Shown here one piece after another: positions 7,160-14,909 of a stretch of DNA of 64,000 nucleotides. The translations under genes were made by a program, and so were the position numbers. This DNA comes from SOJA01 sp964598485 (GTDB taxonomy: Archaea; Thermoproteota; Bathyarchaeia; Bathyarchaeales; Bathycorpusculaceae), in NCBI GenBank assembly GCA_964598485.1, contig CAZRCD010000001.1, forward strand, positions 310,001 to 374,000. The letters run 5' to 3'. Each line of letters opens with the position of its first letter. The first letter of the stretch is position 1. Below the pieces are notes generated by a model that saw only the letters and a list, made by a program, of their open reading frames with translations, did not search any database and was not told the origin of the DNA.

Positions 7160-7705
7160 CTATAGTTTTAACGTTCTAACTAATTCCGTTGGTGCACACA
7201 CGGAGGCTCCAATGAGTGATTTCAGTTTTTCGCGGCGTTTTAGAATGTCCTTGTCCAATGTGGTGAAGTAATCGATTTTTTGACGGTAAATTCTCTGTGA
7301 AATGAGAGCTGCAGCTAGGTGAAGATTATCTAATGTTTTGAGACTGAGTTTTAAGGCTATTTCAAAAGCCACTGCAAACAGAGCTGGCAACTTCACGTGG
7401 CTTTCCTCGATCTTGATGGATATGTCTCCACCCGCAGAAATGAAATGTAAGTTTCGAATACTCATGATTCTGTGAAGGAATGCCCCTGTTATGTCCTCGC
7501 GTTTCATGATTTTCCCTGTCTTCGCGAACCTCTTATAAGCTCTGCTGATAACGCTCGCTACCTCAACAATAGTAAGAACAGAAGTCACTGCTGATAAGTT
7601 TCCAGCTTCAACGTTTCTAAGGATTTTCTTAGCAGCTTGGTGTTGCGGCTCCTCTGGAGCGTATCTTGTGAGGATGACGTTGGTGTCAAGATAAATGAGT
7701 TTCAT
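7160..7705 (-). CDS. PIN-domain ribonuclease, long form (pair 5 toxin)
   Basis: A 181-residue PIN protein, longer than the usual 130-140. LIYLDTNVILTRY gives the first acidic residue, TIVEVASVI the second, TLDNLHLAAAL the third and FTTLDKDIL the fourth. Residues 60-110 form an insertion (KTGKIMKREDITGAF and beyond) compared with the neighbouring VapCs. It overlaps the upstream RHH gene by 4 bp, as in toxin-antitoxin operons. Confidence 0.82.
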   Translation of the reverse strand: MKLIYLDTNVILTRYAPEEPQHQAAKKILRNVEAGNLSAVTSVLTIVEVASVISRAYKRFAKTGKIMKREDITGAFLHRIMSIRNLHFISAGGDISIKIEESHVKLPALFAVAFEIALKLSLKTLDNLHLAAALISQRIYRQKIDYFTTLDKDILKRREKLKSLIGASVCAPTELVRTLKL

Positions 7706-8004
7706 CTACGCCTACCTTCAGCAACGAGCTGAGGCACGCTTAGATCCTTAAAAAGTCTAGCTCCAACTCTTTCCAAATCGTCATGGGAAAGATTTGGCGA
7801 GTCCGCTAGCAGATTTCCAAGCTCCTCGCCAAGAAAAAGCTCAGGGTGTTCCCGTAGATATTCTTCAACGATAGCCCTTAAGGCCTCGCTTCGACTTCGA
7901 AAATGTCCCCTTAATACCGCTTGATCCACCTTTTTCACCAACTCTTCGGGCAACCTTGACGTAACAACTTCATTCAAGAAGACACACCGTAATTTCGTAT
8001 ACAA
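7702..8004 (-). CDS. Ribbon-helix-helix antitoxin (pair 5)
   Basis: The RHH core is VVTSRLPEELVKKVDQAVLRG then SRSEALRAIVEEYLREH, a standard CopG/ParD-like strand-helix-helix. The C-terminal 50 residues are acidic and would contact the PIN partner. The TTG at 8004 gives 100 residues; since the fold begins near residue 13, an internal TTG (residue 10) may be the real start. Confidence 0.78.
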   Translation of the reverse strand: MYTKLRCVFLNEVVTSRLPEELVKKVDQAVLRGHFRSRSEALRAIVEEYLREHPELFLGEELGNLLADSPNLSHDDLERVGARLFKDLSVPQLVAEGRRR

Positions 8005-8334
8005 AATGACTACTTAAACCTTTCGCAGCGAAACTTAGTGCCTTTTTGTTTGTCATGCTCTTAACTCTTTTAAAACGCATGAAGTGTACTGCAATTTCAC
8101 ATTTTTCTACAGCAATTTTTCACAAGACGCTGAAAGAAATTATGAAAGTGCGTTTTGAAGGCAACCTTAAACCTCTCAGTTATTTTGATGCTGTTAACCT
8201 TTATGAAAACTCTATTGCGGTTTGATTTTTTGAGGCATACAAAAAGAAGCGTTCTGGCTTAAAACGTCATGTATAACGCTACGTAAAAACAATCAAGCCC
8301 CTCTAGTTGGAGCAGATGCACAGATACATCAGCA
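8005..8334. other. Gene-poor interval
   Basis: AT-rich spacer between pair 5 and the next small gene. I see no coherent reading frame, RNA fold or repeat in it. Confidence 0.5.
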
Positions 8335-8397
8335 GTGAGTTTTGCGTTTGGCTTTGGATTCTAATGAAGAGATTAAAGGTGAGAACGTTGCGGATTG
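8335..8397 (+). pseudogene. Decayed copy of the GGHC-motif family (copy 4)
   Basis: One frame reads VLRLALDSNEEIKGENVAD, matching FLRLVLESNRRWEEGVKDED at 9616. It lies out of frame within the 5' end of the following gene, showing that the gene's apparent N-terminus was created by fusion to this fragment. Confidence 0.5.
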
Positions 8398-8648
8398 AAA
8401 AGAGGAAGGCTGATGAGTTAAGGTTGAAGGGTGCGTTGGCTGAGTTGAGGGTTTTTGAGAGGGCTGGGGAGGAATGGTATGTTACGGTGAAAGACAGAGA
8501 GACACGCGTTGACCAGGCTATTTACCGCCCGGCCTATGAAACGGTTGTGGCTGTGCTTCCGAAGGTTAGGGATGAGGAGTTGATTCGCGAAGCGGAGAGG
8601 GTTCTTGAGAAGGCGAACGAGGATGCAGAAAAAGTCATCGGAGGATGA
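8364..8648 (+). CDS. Hypothetical charged protein
   Basis: About 94 residues from the ATG at 8364; an ATG at 8307 is also in frame but runs through the remnant above. The conserved-looking part is KRKADELRLKGALAELRVFERAG..WYVTVKDRETRVDQAIYRPA followed by a long C-terminal helix. A decayed relative is at 6899-6970. I do not recognise a family; it could be a regulator of the neighbouring toxin-antitoxin genes or itself a fragment. Confidence 0.45.
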   Translation: MKRLKVRTLRIEKRKADELRLKGALAELRVFERAGEEWYVTVKDRETRVDQAIYRPAYETVVAVLPKVRDEELIREAERVLEKANEDAEKVIGG

Positions 8649-8719
8649 ATTTTTGTGTTTTAGGCGTAACCTTTTGCATGTTTATACATAGATTGTTTGA
8701 TGTTATTGGAAATGTAAAA

Positions 8720-8762
8720 AAGTTTATATTTAATGTGGTGTTACATCTACTTAGTGATGTAA
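8720..8762 (+). promoter_or_regulatory. Promoter and candidate operator of vapBC pair 6
   Basis: TATA-like AGTTTATATT (8721-8730) followed by the inverted repeat TTACATC-N8-GATGTAA (8741-8762), three bases before the vapB GTG at 8766. Same geometry as pair 1. Confidence 0.5.
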
Positions 8763-8765
8763 GAA

Positions 8766-8996
8766 GTGACCGTTGTTCAAACGAGTATTCCGGATGAGTT
8801 ACATAAGAAGCTGGTTGAAGTTTCTAAAAGTGAGAAAAAGTCCATTAAGGAGATTGTGAGGGAGGCTATTGAAGACTGGCTGATTTGGAACGAGGGAATA
8901 GTTGAGGACCCGTTCTTGAACTTGAAGTCAGTGGATTTCGGTGTGAAGACGAACGTTGAAGGAATTGAGAGGGTTCTCTACGGTAGATCAGAATGA
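8766..8996 (+). CDS. vapB: VapB-type antitoxin (pair 6)
   Basis: A 76-residue RHH protein: VVQTSIPDELHKKLVEVSK forms strand and first helix, KSIKEIVREAIEDWL the second. The tail contains DPFLNLKSVDFG and ends VLYGRSE, close in style to the pair-1 antitoxin. Stop overlaps the vapC ATG by 4 bp. Confidence 0.85.
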   Translation: MTVVQTSIPDELHKKLVEVSKSEKKSIKEIVREAIEDWLIWNEGIVEDPFLNLKSVDFGVKTNVEGIERVLYGRSE

Positions 8997-9409
8997 AGCT
9001 GTTTGTAGATTCCTCGGCTTATATCGCCTTTTATAATAAGAGAGATGAAAAACATCGTGAAGCTGAGGGTTTCATAGACGAAATCAAGAAGGGGATTTTT
9101 GGTCCGGTGATTTTTTACACGACGGATTACGTGTTTGATGAAGCCGTCACCTCTATAGTGTCGTTTACACGGAGAAAGGATTTGGCCGTGAACGCAGGTG
9201 AAGCCATACTGTCCTCAAAGATCACAAGGGTGATTAAGGTCGACGATGAAGCTTTTAGAGATGCGTGGAACTTGTTCAAGAGGTTCAAGGATAAGTTATG
9301 GAGTTTCACAGATTGCACTTCATTTGTGTTGATGAAGAGGAATAAGTTGGTAACATCGTTCACTTTTGATGAGCACTACAGGCAAGCAGGTTTCAAAACG
9401 TTGCCTTAG
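8993..9409 (+). CDS. vapC: VapC-type PIN-domain ribonuclease (pair 6 toxin)
   Basis: A 138-residue PIN protein starting MKLFVDSSAYIAF, with YVFDEAVT, SFTDCTSFVLM and TSFTFDEHY carrying the remaining acids. It is a paralogue of the toxin at 1114-1527, including the identical FTDCTSF block. Both paralogous pairs are followed by a copy of the same GGHC-family fragment, so the whole module seems to have been duplicated. Confidence 0.88.
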   Translation: MKLFVDSSAYIAFYNKRDEKHREAEGFIDEIKKGIFGPVIFYTTDYVFDEAVTSIVSFTRRKDLAVNAGEAILSSKITRVIKVDDEAFRDAWNLFKRFKDKLWSFTDCTSFVLMKRNKLVTSFTFDEHYRQAGFKTLP

Positions 9410-9451
9410 TCAGGAGATTTTGTTCAATTTTCTAAATGTAGAGGCGAGTAT

Positions 9452-9760
9452 GTGATTAAGCAGTATTCTAGCGTAGATTTTGAGAGAGTTGTGGATTTTT
9501 CGGAGGATACTCACCGTGTAAAGTTTGATAGACCATTAATGTTTCCAGACGTGATCGGTGGACATTGCTTGATTCCGAATACTGAGTTGCTCTTGAAGAA
9601 TTATGATTCCAAGTTTTTGCGTTTGGTTTTAGAGTCTAATAGAAGGTGGGAAGAAGGAGTTAAGGATGAAGATGTGAGAAGGGAAGTTGATACAGATTCT
9701 TGTGAAAGTTCATTAATCAGTTTTTGTCGGTTGTTTCATCTTGAAATAGCTTCTCACTAA
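9452..9760 (+). pseudogene. Fragment of the GGHC-motif family (copy 5, best preserved)
   Basis: The frame reads SVDFERVVDFSEDTHRVKFD, then MFPDVIGGHCLIPNTELLLK, then FLRLVLESNRRWEE and DEDVRREVD. The last 20 or so residues run antisense into the cytidylyltransferase gene and are unlikely to be native. GGHCLIPN resembles the Cys-containing active-site loop of nucleotide-sugar dehydrogenases, but the Rossmann domains are absent. An N-terminally and C-terminally truncated relic is the simplest reading. Confidence 0.55.
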
Positions 9761-10447
9761 TTCTAGATCTTTTTCAGTGTCTATTTCTAAACAGATCTGC
9801 TTGGTAAAGTACACAGGGTGAAGCATAATTTTGTCTGAAATCTCATTGAGGATGCATTCAGCATAAATCCTTAAATCTCCCCTTTCTTGCACATGCTCAC
9901 CTATTTTGTTTAACCAGTACAAAAATTTCGATTTTGAAAACTTATACATTGGGGCGGAGAAGAAAGCATTCTTGCCAGAGAAATCTACCCCTATTTTGAT
10001 TATTATGTCATTTTCAATTACTGCCTTGAAATCTTTTTTTGGTGGCTTGATTTTTCTGTTTACTAAAACACAATTTGCGTGTCTTTCTTCAATCAGTTTC
10101 TTTAGTAATCCTCTTTCAAAAAACAAGTCACCATGAAATAGGATGATGTCATCATCAATAAGCTTCTTTGTGAGCCACATAGAATATATGTAGTTTGTAG
10201 TGCGATACCTTTGATTTTTTACGTAAGCGACGCTGACATCGGGAAACTCGTTTTCCATGTATTTCTGTATTTTATTTTCAAATGCACCTGTTGTAATTAT
10301 TATGTTCCTAATGCCGCAATCAACCAGATTGCTTATTTGATATCCTAGAAGCGGCTTATCTTCTATCCTTATTAACGCCTTAGGAATGTATTTTGTTAGA
10401 GGACGAAGTCTCTCGCCCCTGCCGGAGTTCAGGATAAGTGCTTTCAC
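9713..10447 (-). CDS. CTP:phosphonate (PntC/LicC-like) cytidylyltransferase
   Basis: A 244-residue nucleotidyltransferase with the complete signature SGRGERLRPLT..IPKAL (residues 8-25), NYIYSMW (85-91) and FHGDLFF (105-110, metal-binding Asp). The NYIYSMW element matches the LicC/PntC group, which activates choline phosphate or phosphonates to CMP derivatives. It lies 16 bp downstream of the alcohol dehydrogenase in the same operon, so the probable substrate is 2-hydroxyethylphosphonate, giving CMP-hydroxyethylphosphonate. The substrate is inferred from context; a sugar-phosphate substrate is the main alternative. Confidence 0.8.
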   Translation of the reverse strand: MKALILNSGRGERLRPLTKYIPKALIRIEDKPLLGYQISNLVDCGIRNIIITTGAFENKIQKYMENEFPDVSVAYVKNQRYRTTNYIYSMWLTKKLIDDDIILFHGDLFFERGLLKKLIEERHANCVLVNRKIKPPKKDFKAVIENDIIIKIGVDFSGKNAFFSAPMYKFSKSKFLYWLNKIGEHVQERGDLRIYAECILNEISDKIMLHPVYFTKQICLEIDTEKDLELVRSYFKMKQPTKTD

Positions 10448-10463
10448 TTCGCGTAGTCCTCCT

Positions 10464-11600
10464 TTATAAAAGACCTTCCAAAATAGCTCTTAAATCCTCT
10501 TTTGTGACTTTTCTTGGATTATTTCCAGCTCTGTCTGGCCTGAACCCCTCGCTAACAATCAATTCAATATCTCTTCTTCGAACTCCAACGTCGCCTAGCC
10601 TTTTTGGAACTTCCAAAGACGAGATAAGCCCTTCTGTTTTTCTAACGAGCCCTTCAACGTCTTCTGCTCCGATTGTTTGAGCAATGTTGCAAATTCTTTG
10701 TCTGACTACTTTTGAATTATATCGTATAAATGAGGGTAAAGTCAGTGCACATGCTAGACCATGAGAGATTTTAAAATGCATTGTTAGTGGATAGGATACG
10801 GAGTGAACAATCGTGGTTTTTGTGATGCTTATCGCTATTCCTGAAAACAAGGCTGCAAGAGCCATTTTCCCTCTAAATGCTATGCTCTCTGCATGGTCAA
10901 AAGCATTCACTAAGTTGTTAAATATTAAGGCAATGCCGTTTAAAGCGAAAATGTCGCTGATTGGCGTATGGTCTTTAGCCCAGTAGGCTTCAATGCATTG
11001 TGATAGAGCATCTAACCCTGTAGTTGCAGTAACAAATTTTGGCATCGTAACGGTGAGAGTTGGGTCTACGATGGCTATACTTGGATGGACATACTCGTGG
11101 CTGAGTGAGAGTTTGCGTTTCTTTGTTTCGTCAATAATTGATGCATATTGTGTGACTTCAGTTCCTGTGCCTGCGGTTGTAGGAATAGCGATAAGCGGCA
11201 CCCCTCTGCCTACAATTTTCGTTTTTCCACAGAGATACTCATCTACAGGTCCCTGATTCTTCGACAGCACACAAACAGCTTTAGCGGTGTCTATCGCACT
11301 CCCACCTCCTAGTCCGATCACCAAGTCGCACTTTTCATCCTTCAAAAATCGAATACCATTTTCAACTGTGGTAACGTCAGGATTTTGTTCAACCTTATTG
11401 TAAACGACAACTCGGCAATTTTTTAAGTAACCGATGATTCTGTCTGTTACCCCTAGTTTTTTCATGCTCTTTCTGCCAGTAACCAACATTATTCTATTCG
11501 GCTTGAAAGGTTCAACAATATTAGTTATTTTTTCTAGACAGTCTTTACCGAAGATCACTTTCGTCGGTATGTGGTAACTCCAGACTTCCATAGTTCTCAC
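10464..11600 (-). CDS. Iron-type alcohol dehydrogenase, probable phosphonoacetaldehyde reductase
   Basis: A 378-residue group III alcohol dehydrogenase: GLGGGSAIDTAK (96-107) binds NAD(P), PTTAGTGTE (140-148) is the family hallmark, and metal ligands are D197, H266 and H280. The usual second ligand His is Gln201 (DALSQ). The HSVSYPLT block near 266-273 is reminiscent of the PhpC-type phosphonoacetaldehyde reductases. It would reduce phosphonoacetaldehyde to 2-hydroxyethylphosphonate. The start is GTG at 11600 or ATG at 11591, back-to-back with pepM (32-bp gap). Confidence 0.82.
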   Translation of the reverse strand: MRTMEVWSYHIPTKVIFGKDCLEKITNIVEPFKPNRIMLVTGRKSMKKLGVTDRIIGYLKNCRVVVYNKVEQNPDVTTVENGIRFLKDEKCDLVIGLGGGSAIDTAKAVCVLSKNQGPVDEYLCGKTKIVGRGVPLIAIPTTAGTGTEVTQYASIIDETKKRKLSLSHEYVHPSIAIVDPTLTVTMPKFVTATTGLDALSQCIEAYWAKDHTPISDIFALNGIALIFNNLVNAFDHAESIAFRGKMALAALFSGIAISITKTTIVHSVSYPLTMHFKISHGLACALTLPSFIRYNSKVVRQRICNIAQTIGAEDVEGLVRKTEGLISSLEVPKRLGDVGVRRRDIELIVSEGFRPDRAGNNPRKVTKEDLRAILEGLL

Positions 11601-11632
11601 AACCTTAATTAAAAACCTTCAGCTTTTACATT

Positions 11633-13366
11633 TTGTGGATCAACGTGTTTATACAGAGGAAAATTAAGCCAGAAGACAGGCGTAAGAAACTTGGAGGCCT
11701 TCTGAGCAAGAAACAATTGATAAAGGCGATAGAGGCGCATAATGGAATTAGCGCTTTGATAGCAAATAATGCTAAGATTGAAATAGAGGATAATGGAGAA
11801 GAGAAGATTTTAGAGTTTGATGCGTTATGGGCAAGTGGTTTTACTGATTCCGCATCGAAAGGATTTCCAGATACAGAAATTGTGAGTTTGGATTCAAGGC
11901 TTAGTACCATAGAGCAAGTTGCAAATGTTACGGACAAGCCTTTGATTGTGGATGGAGATACTGGTAGAGATGTTGATAGTTTAGAGTATTTTTTAACCAA
12001 ACTCGAAAGGTTAGGCGTATCAGCCGTAGTAATTGAAGATAAAACCTATCCAAAAAGGAACAGTCTTGATCCGGACGCTATACAAAATCTTGAAGATCCA
12101 AATGTATTCGCGAACAAAATTAGACTGGGAAAAAAAGCTTTGCTTTCAAAAGATTTCATGATTTTTGCTAGGATAGAAAGTATAATAGCAGGTTGCGGCG
12201 TTGAGGATGCATTGTTTAGAGCAAAAGAATACTTGCAAGCTGGGGCAGATGGAATACTGATACATTCAAGAGAGATTGACCCAACCAGCGTGTTAAGGTT
12301 TGCAAAAGGATACAATAAGTTGTGTGAAAAACTTGCTTTTCGCAAACCTTTAATTTGTGTACCGACAACGTACAACATGATCACGGAAAAGGAGCTTAAA
12401 AGACACGGGTTTAACATCGTTATCTATGCGAATCATCTTTTGAGGACTTCGGTTAAGTCGATGGAAGACGTATGTAAGATGATATTGTTGAGTGGACGTG
12501 GTTTTGAGACTGAACCGTACTGCGCTCCTGTAAAGGAAATTTTTGATATTGTTGGTTTCACAAGTATAAAGCAAAGAGACATCCAGAATTTGATAGAACT
12601 CAGCAAAGCCAAAGTGATTATTCCAGCCGCGGGTGAACCGAAGAAAGAAATCATCAAGGACATGCCAACAGCTATGTTGGATGTAAATGGGAAGAGCCTA
12701 CTCCAAAGACAGCTTGATGTGTTGAGGAGATGTGGAATTGCAGACGTAATGGTTGTGAGAGGTTATCAGAAAGAAAAATTGAATGTTGGTTCCGTAAACT
12801 TTTATGATGTTGATGATTACAAGAGGGGTTCGTTGTTTTCACTGTTTGCAGCTGAAGAGGAAATGGAAAATGGCTTCATGCTAATATTCTCTGACATAAT
12901 ATTTGACGAATCAGTAATTAACAATCTTCTTAGAAGCAAATGGGATATAACGATAGTTGCTGACGCTTCTTATCCGTTTCATCGACATGAAATAGACAAA
13001 GAATTGGACTTAATAATTGGTAAGCAGAAGAGTCGTTATTATCGTGAGCCGTCGTTGACAACTGAAAAAGAGGTTTCTTTTATTGGGAAGAAAATCAAGA
13101 AAGACATTGCAACACACGAATTTATTGGAATTGCCAAGTTCTCCGCTTATGGTGCACAGAACTTGAGAAGAGTTTACGAAGATTGCGCGAAGAACCATAA
13201 AGGTAGGTTCCACGAGAGTAAAAGCTTTAAGGGAGCATCTATTGTCGATATGCTCCAAGAGATGATTGACAGGGGCTTTGAGGTCAATTACATCGAAACA
13301 AACAAGGGATGGATGGAAATTCACAATAAGAAAGACTATGAGATAGCAAAGAAAATGGTGTTTTAA
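11633..13366 (+). CDS. pepM: Phosphoenolpyruvate mutase fused to a nucleotidyltransferase-like domain
   Basis: Residues 1-300 are PEP mutase: GDTGRD (108-113) and the diagnostic loop EDKTYPKRNS (135-144) that separates mutase from isocitrate-lyase relatives. The enzyme forms the C-P bond of phosphonopyruvate. Residues 325-577 resemble NTP transferases (VIIPAAG, then MLDVNGKSLLQRQLDVLRRCG, and FSDIIFDE), but the usual G-x-G-x-R is AAGEPKKE (332-339) and the PK-x-L lysine is Thr (MPTAML). That domain may be altered in function. Start is TTG 11633 or GTG 11645. It ends 4 bp inside the convergent decarboxylase gene. Confidence 0.92.
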   Translation: MWINVFIQRKIKPEDRRKKLGGLLSKKQLIKAIEAHNGISALIANNAKIEIEDNGEEKILEFDALWASGFTDSASKGFPDTEIVSLDSRLSTIEQVANVTDKPLIVDGDTGRDVDSLEYFLTKLERLGVSAVVIEDKTYPKRNSLDPDAIQNLEDPNVFANKIRLGKKALLSKDFMIFARIESIIAGCGVEDALFRAKEYLQAGADGILIHSREIDPTSVLRFAKGYNKLCEKLAFRKPLICVPTTYNMITEKELKRHGFNIVIYANHLLRTSVKSMEDVCKMILLSGRGFETEPYCAPVKEIFDIVGFTSIKQRDIQNLIELSKAKVIIPAAGEPKKEIIKDMPTAMLDVNGKSLLQRQLDVLRRCGIADVMVVRGYQKEKLNVGSVNFYDVDDYKRGSLFSLFAAEEEMENGFMLIFSDIIFDESVINNLLRSKWDITIVADASYPFHRHEIDKELDLIIGKQKSRYYREPSLTTEKEVSFIGKKIKKDIATHEFIGIAKFSAYGAQNLRRVYEDCAKNHKGRFHESKSFKGASIVDMLQEMIDRGFEVNYIETNKGWMEIHNKKDYEIAKKMVF

Positions 13367-13923
13367 TTTTTCGTCAATTCTTTCATAAATCTGTTTTTTA
13401 TCTCAGGCGGTTCTATTGAAACTCTTGGCACATCAACTCTTTCTCTTTCGATCTTAGCATGAATAAAAGACGGGCCGTTTGTGTTCAAAAGCTTCTTCAT
13501 AACCTTCTTTAACTCTTCCACTGATTCTACACGCTGACTGTTGCTGAAACCTGAAGAACTTGCTATAATGTCAAGTTTGGTTACCGAACTTGCTGTTTTT
13601 TGTCCACCAGTTGATTCGTGGCATTCGTTATCTAGAACTATATGTATGAAATTTTTGGGTGACATCTTTCCAATGGTCGCTAGTGTCCCTAGAGACATAA
13701 GTATATTTCCATCTCCCACAAGGACGATGATTTTCTTGTCTGGTCTGGCTAGAGCTGCTCCCAGCCCAATGGCTGATGCCAAGCCCATGGAGCCTAACAT
13801 ATAGAAGTTTTGGGGTCCATTTTTTATGGAGAAAAGTTTCCTACTTATCATCCCATTACAAGCAATAACGAATTCATCGTTCAAACATTTAACAATCGTT
13901 TTAATGGCTTCGGATTCTTTCAA
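13363..13923 (-). CDS. Phosphonopyruvate decarboxylase, TPP-binding (C-terminal) subunit
   Basis: A 186-residue thiamine-diphosphate PP domain with VLVGDGNILMSLG and LDNECHESTGGQ, the GDG...N metal/TPP motif. Phosphonopyruvate decarboxylase is usually one chain of about 380 residues; here it is split as in the ComDE sulfopyruvate decarboxylase. It overlaps the Pyr-domain gene by 4 bp. Being next to pepM points to phosphonopyruvate as substrate, with phosphonoacetaldehyde as product, making the thermodynamically unfavourable mutase step irreversible. Confidence 0.85.
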   Translation of the reverse strand: MKESEAIKTIVKCLNDEFVIACNGMISRKLFSIKNGPQNFYMLGSMGLASAIGLGAALARPDKKIIVLVGDGNILMSLGTLATIGKMSPKNFIHIVLDNECHESTGGQKTASSVTKLDIIASSSGFSNSQRVESVEELKKVMKKLLNTNGPSFIHAKIERERVDVPRVSIEPPEIKNRFMKELTKN

Positions 13924-14408
13924 TCAATCACACCCCTTTTTAACACTAGAGCAACAGGTATCTCTTGATTTTTCATTATGTGAATGGATTCTATCAATTG
14001 CTTCTCTAAGTTCTTTTTTGACAGAATCTTTGTAGGAATGTTGGTGGACCTTAAAAACTTGAGTGTATATTTGCCCATGAGTATGTGTTCTGGTACGTCC
14101 TCCCCTTTGTAGCCACGCCAAGAGATGATCAGAAGTATTGGAAATTTATACAACAAAACGAGGGATGTTAAAGCGTTTATAGAAACGCCTAGTCCTGAAT
14201 TTTGCATTAACACAACAGGCTTTTTTCCTCCCATGTATGCCCCTGCAGCCATGCCTAGTGCTTCGTCCTCTCTTGTGGCTGGAACATATGCAAATTGCTT
14301 GCTTTTAGACAGATGATTGATAATGTTGCCCAAGATAGAACAAGGTACACCTGTATAGAAGTTGAAACCATTCTTTTTTAATAGGGTGCAAAATTCCTTA
14401 TGGTTCAT
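13920..14408 (-). CDS. Phosphonopyruvate decarboxylase, Pyr (N-terminal) subunit
   Basis: About 162 residues from the ATG at 14408 (MNHKEFCTLLKKNG); the frame stays open 27 codons further upstream but that part is not protein-like. FYTGVPCSILGNIINHL and REDEALGMAAGAYMGGK carry the family hallmarks, including the catalytic Glu that activates TPP; QNSGLGVSINAL follows. It pairs with the downstream TPP subunit (4-bp overlap). Sulfopyruvate decarboxylase (ComD) is the main alternative, rejected because of the pepM neighbour. Confidence 0.82.
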   Translation of the reverse strand: MNHKEFCTLLKKNGFNFYTGVPCSILGNIINHLSKSKQFAYVPATREDEALGMAAGAYMGGKKPVVLMQNSGLGVSINALTSLVLLYKFPILLIISWRGYKGEDVPEHILMGKYTLKFLRSTNIPTKILSKKNLEKQLIESIHIMKNQEIPVALVLKRGVID

Positions 14409-14558
14409 GGTTTTCTCTCTCAACAATGATTTCAGGATACTTCTATTTATTTGGTGTGGCACAGGACAGATTCTCTGCAGGTAGTACACTAAGCGTATCC
14501 TTGTTGAAATCCTTAGTTTCTTTGGCTTTCTTTGTAGTATGAATGGAAACAGTCTTCT

Positions 14559-14909
14559 ATGCGGTCAAACGTGGGAGTGGTCAATATTCTCGATTTCGCC
14601 TTTTGCCACAGTATCAAAAATGGCTTCTTTACTTATGCTCCTCACGTACTGGTGGTTACGAGGCTTCCGATGTTGCTTGGTACAAGAAAGGGTACTGCTT
14701 CTGTAACTGGTTTCATTGACATGATGGGTTATGTCGGCGCAACCGTTACTGGAATCGCTACTGCAGTATTTACTGGTATGGGTGGATGGAATATGGCGTT
14801 CACGTTTTGGGCTGTTGGTGCGTTTGGTTCTGCAATGGCTTTGGCGTTGCTTTGGAATCTTAAAAAGAAACATACATGTAATGAAACATTCTCTAGCGTG
14901 CGTGCTTAA
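14559..14909 (+). pseudogene. C-terminal remnant of an MFS organophosphate transporter
   Basis: The readable protein contains RKGTASVTGFIDMMGYVGAT and then TGMGGWNMAFTFWAVGAFGS, typical of the last two or three membrane segments of GlpT/UhpC-type major facilitator transporters for phosphorylated compounds. The first nine or so segments are absent, so it cannot function. It may be the relic of a phosphonate or glycerol-phosphate transporter once part of this locus. Confidence 0.65.

Noticed and set aside
13363..14408. Sulfopyruvate decarboxylase ComDE for coenzyme M synthesis
   Set aside because: The split architecture fits, but pepM, the alcohol dehydrogenase and the cytidylyltransferase are adjacent and no other coenzyme M gene is seen.
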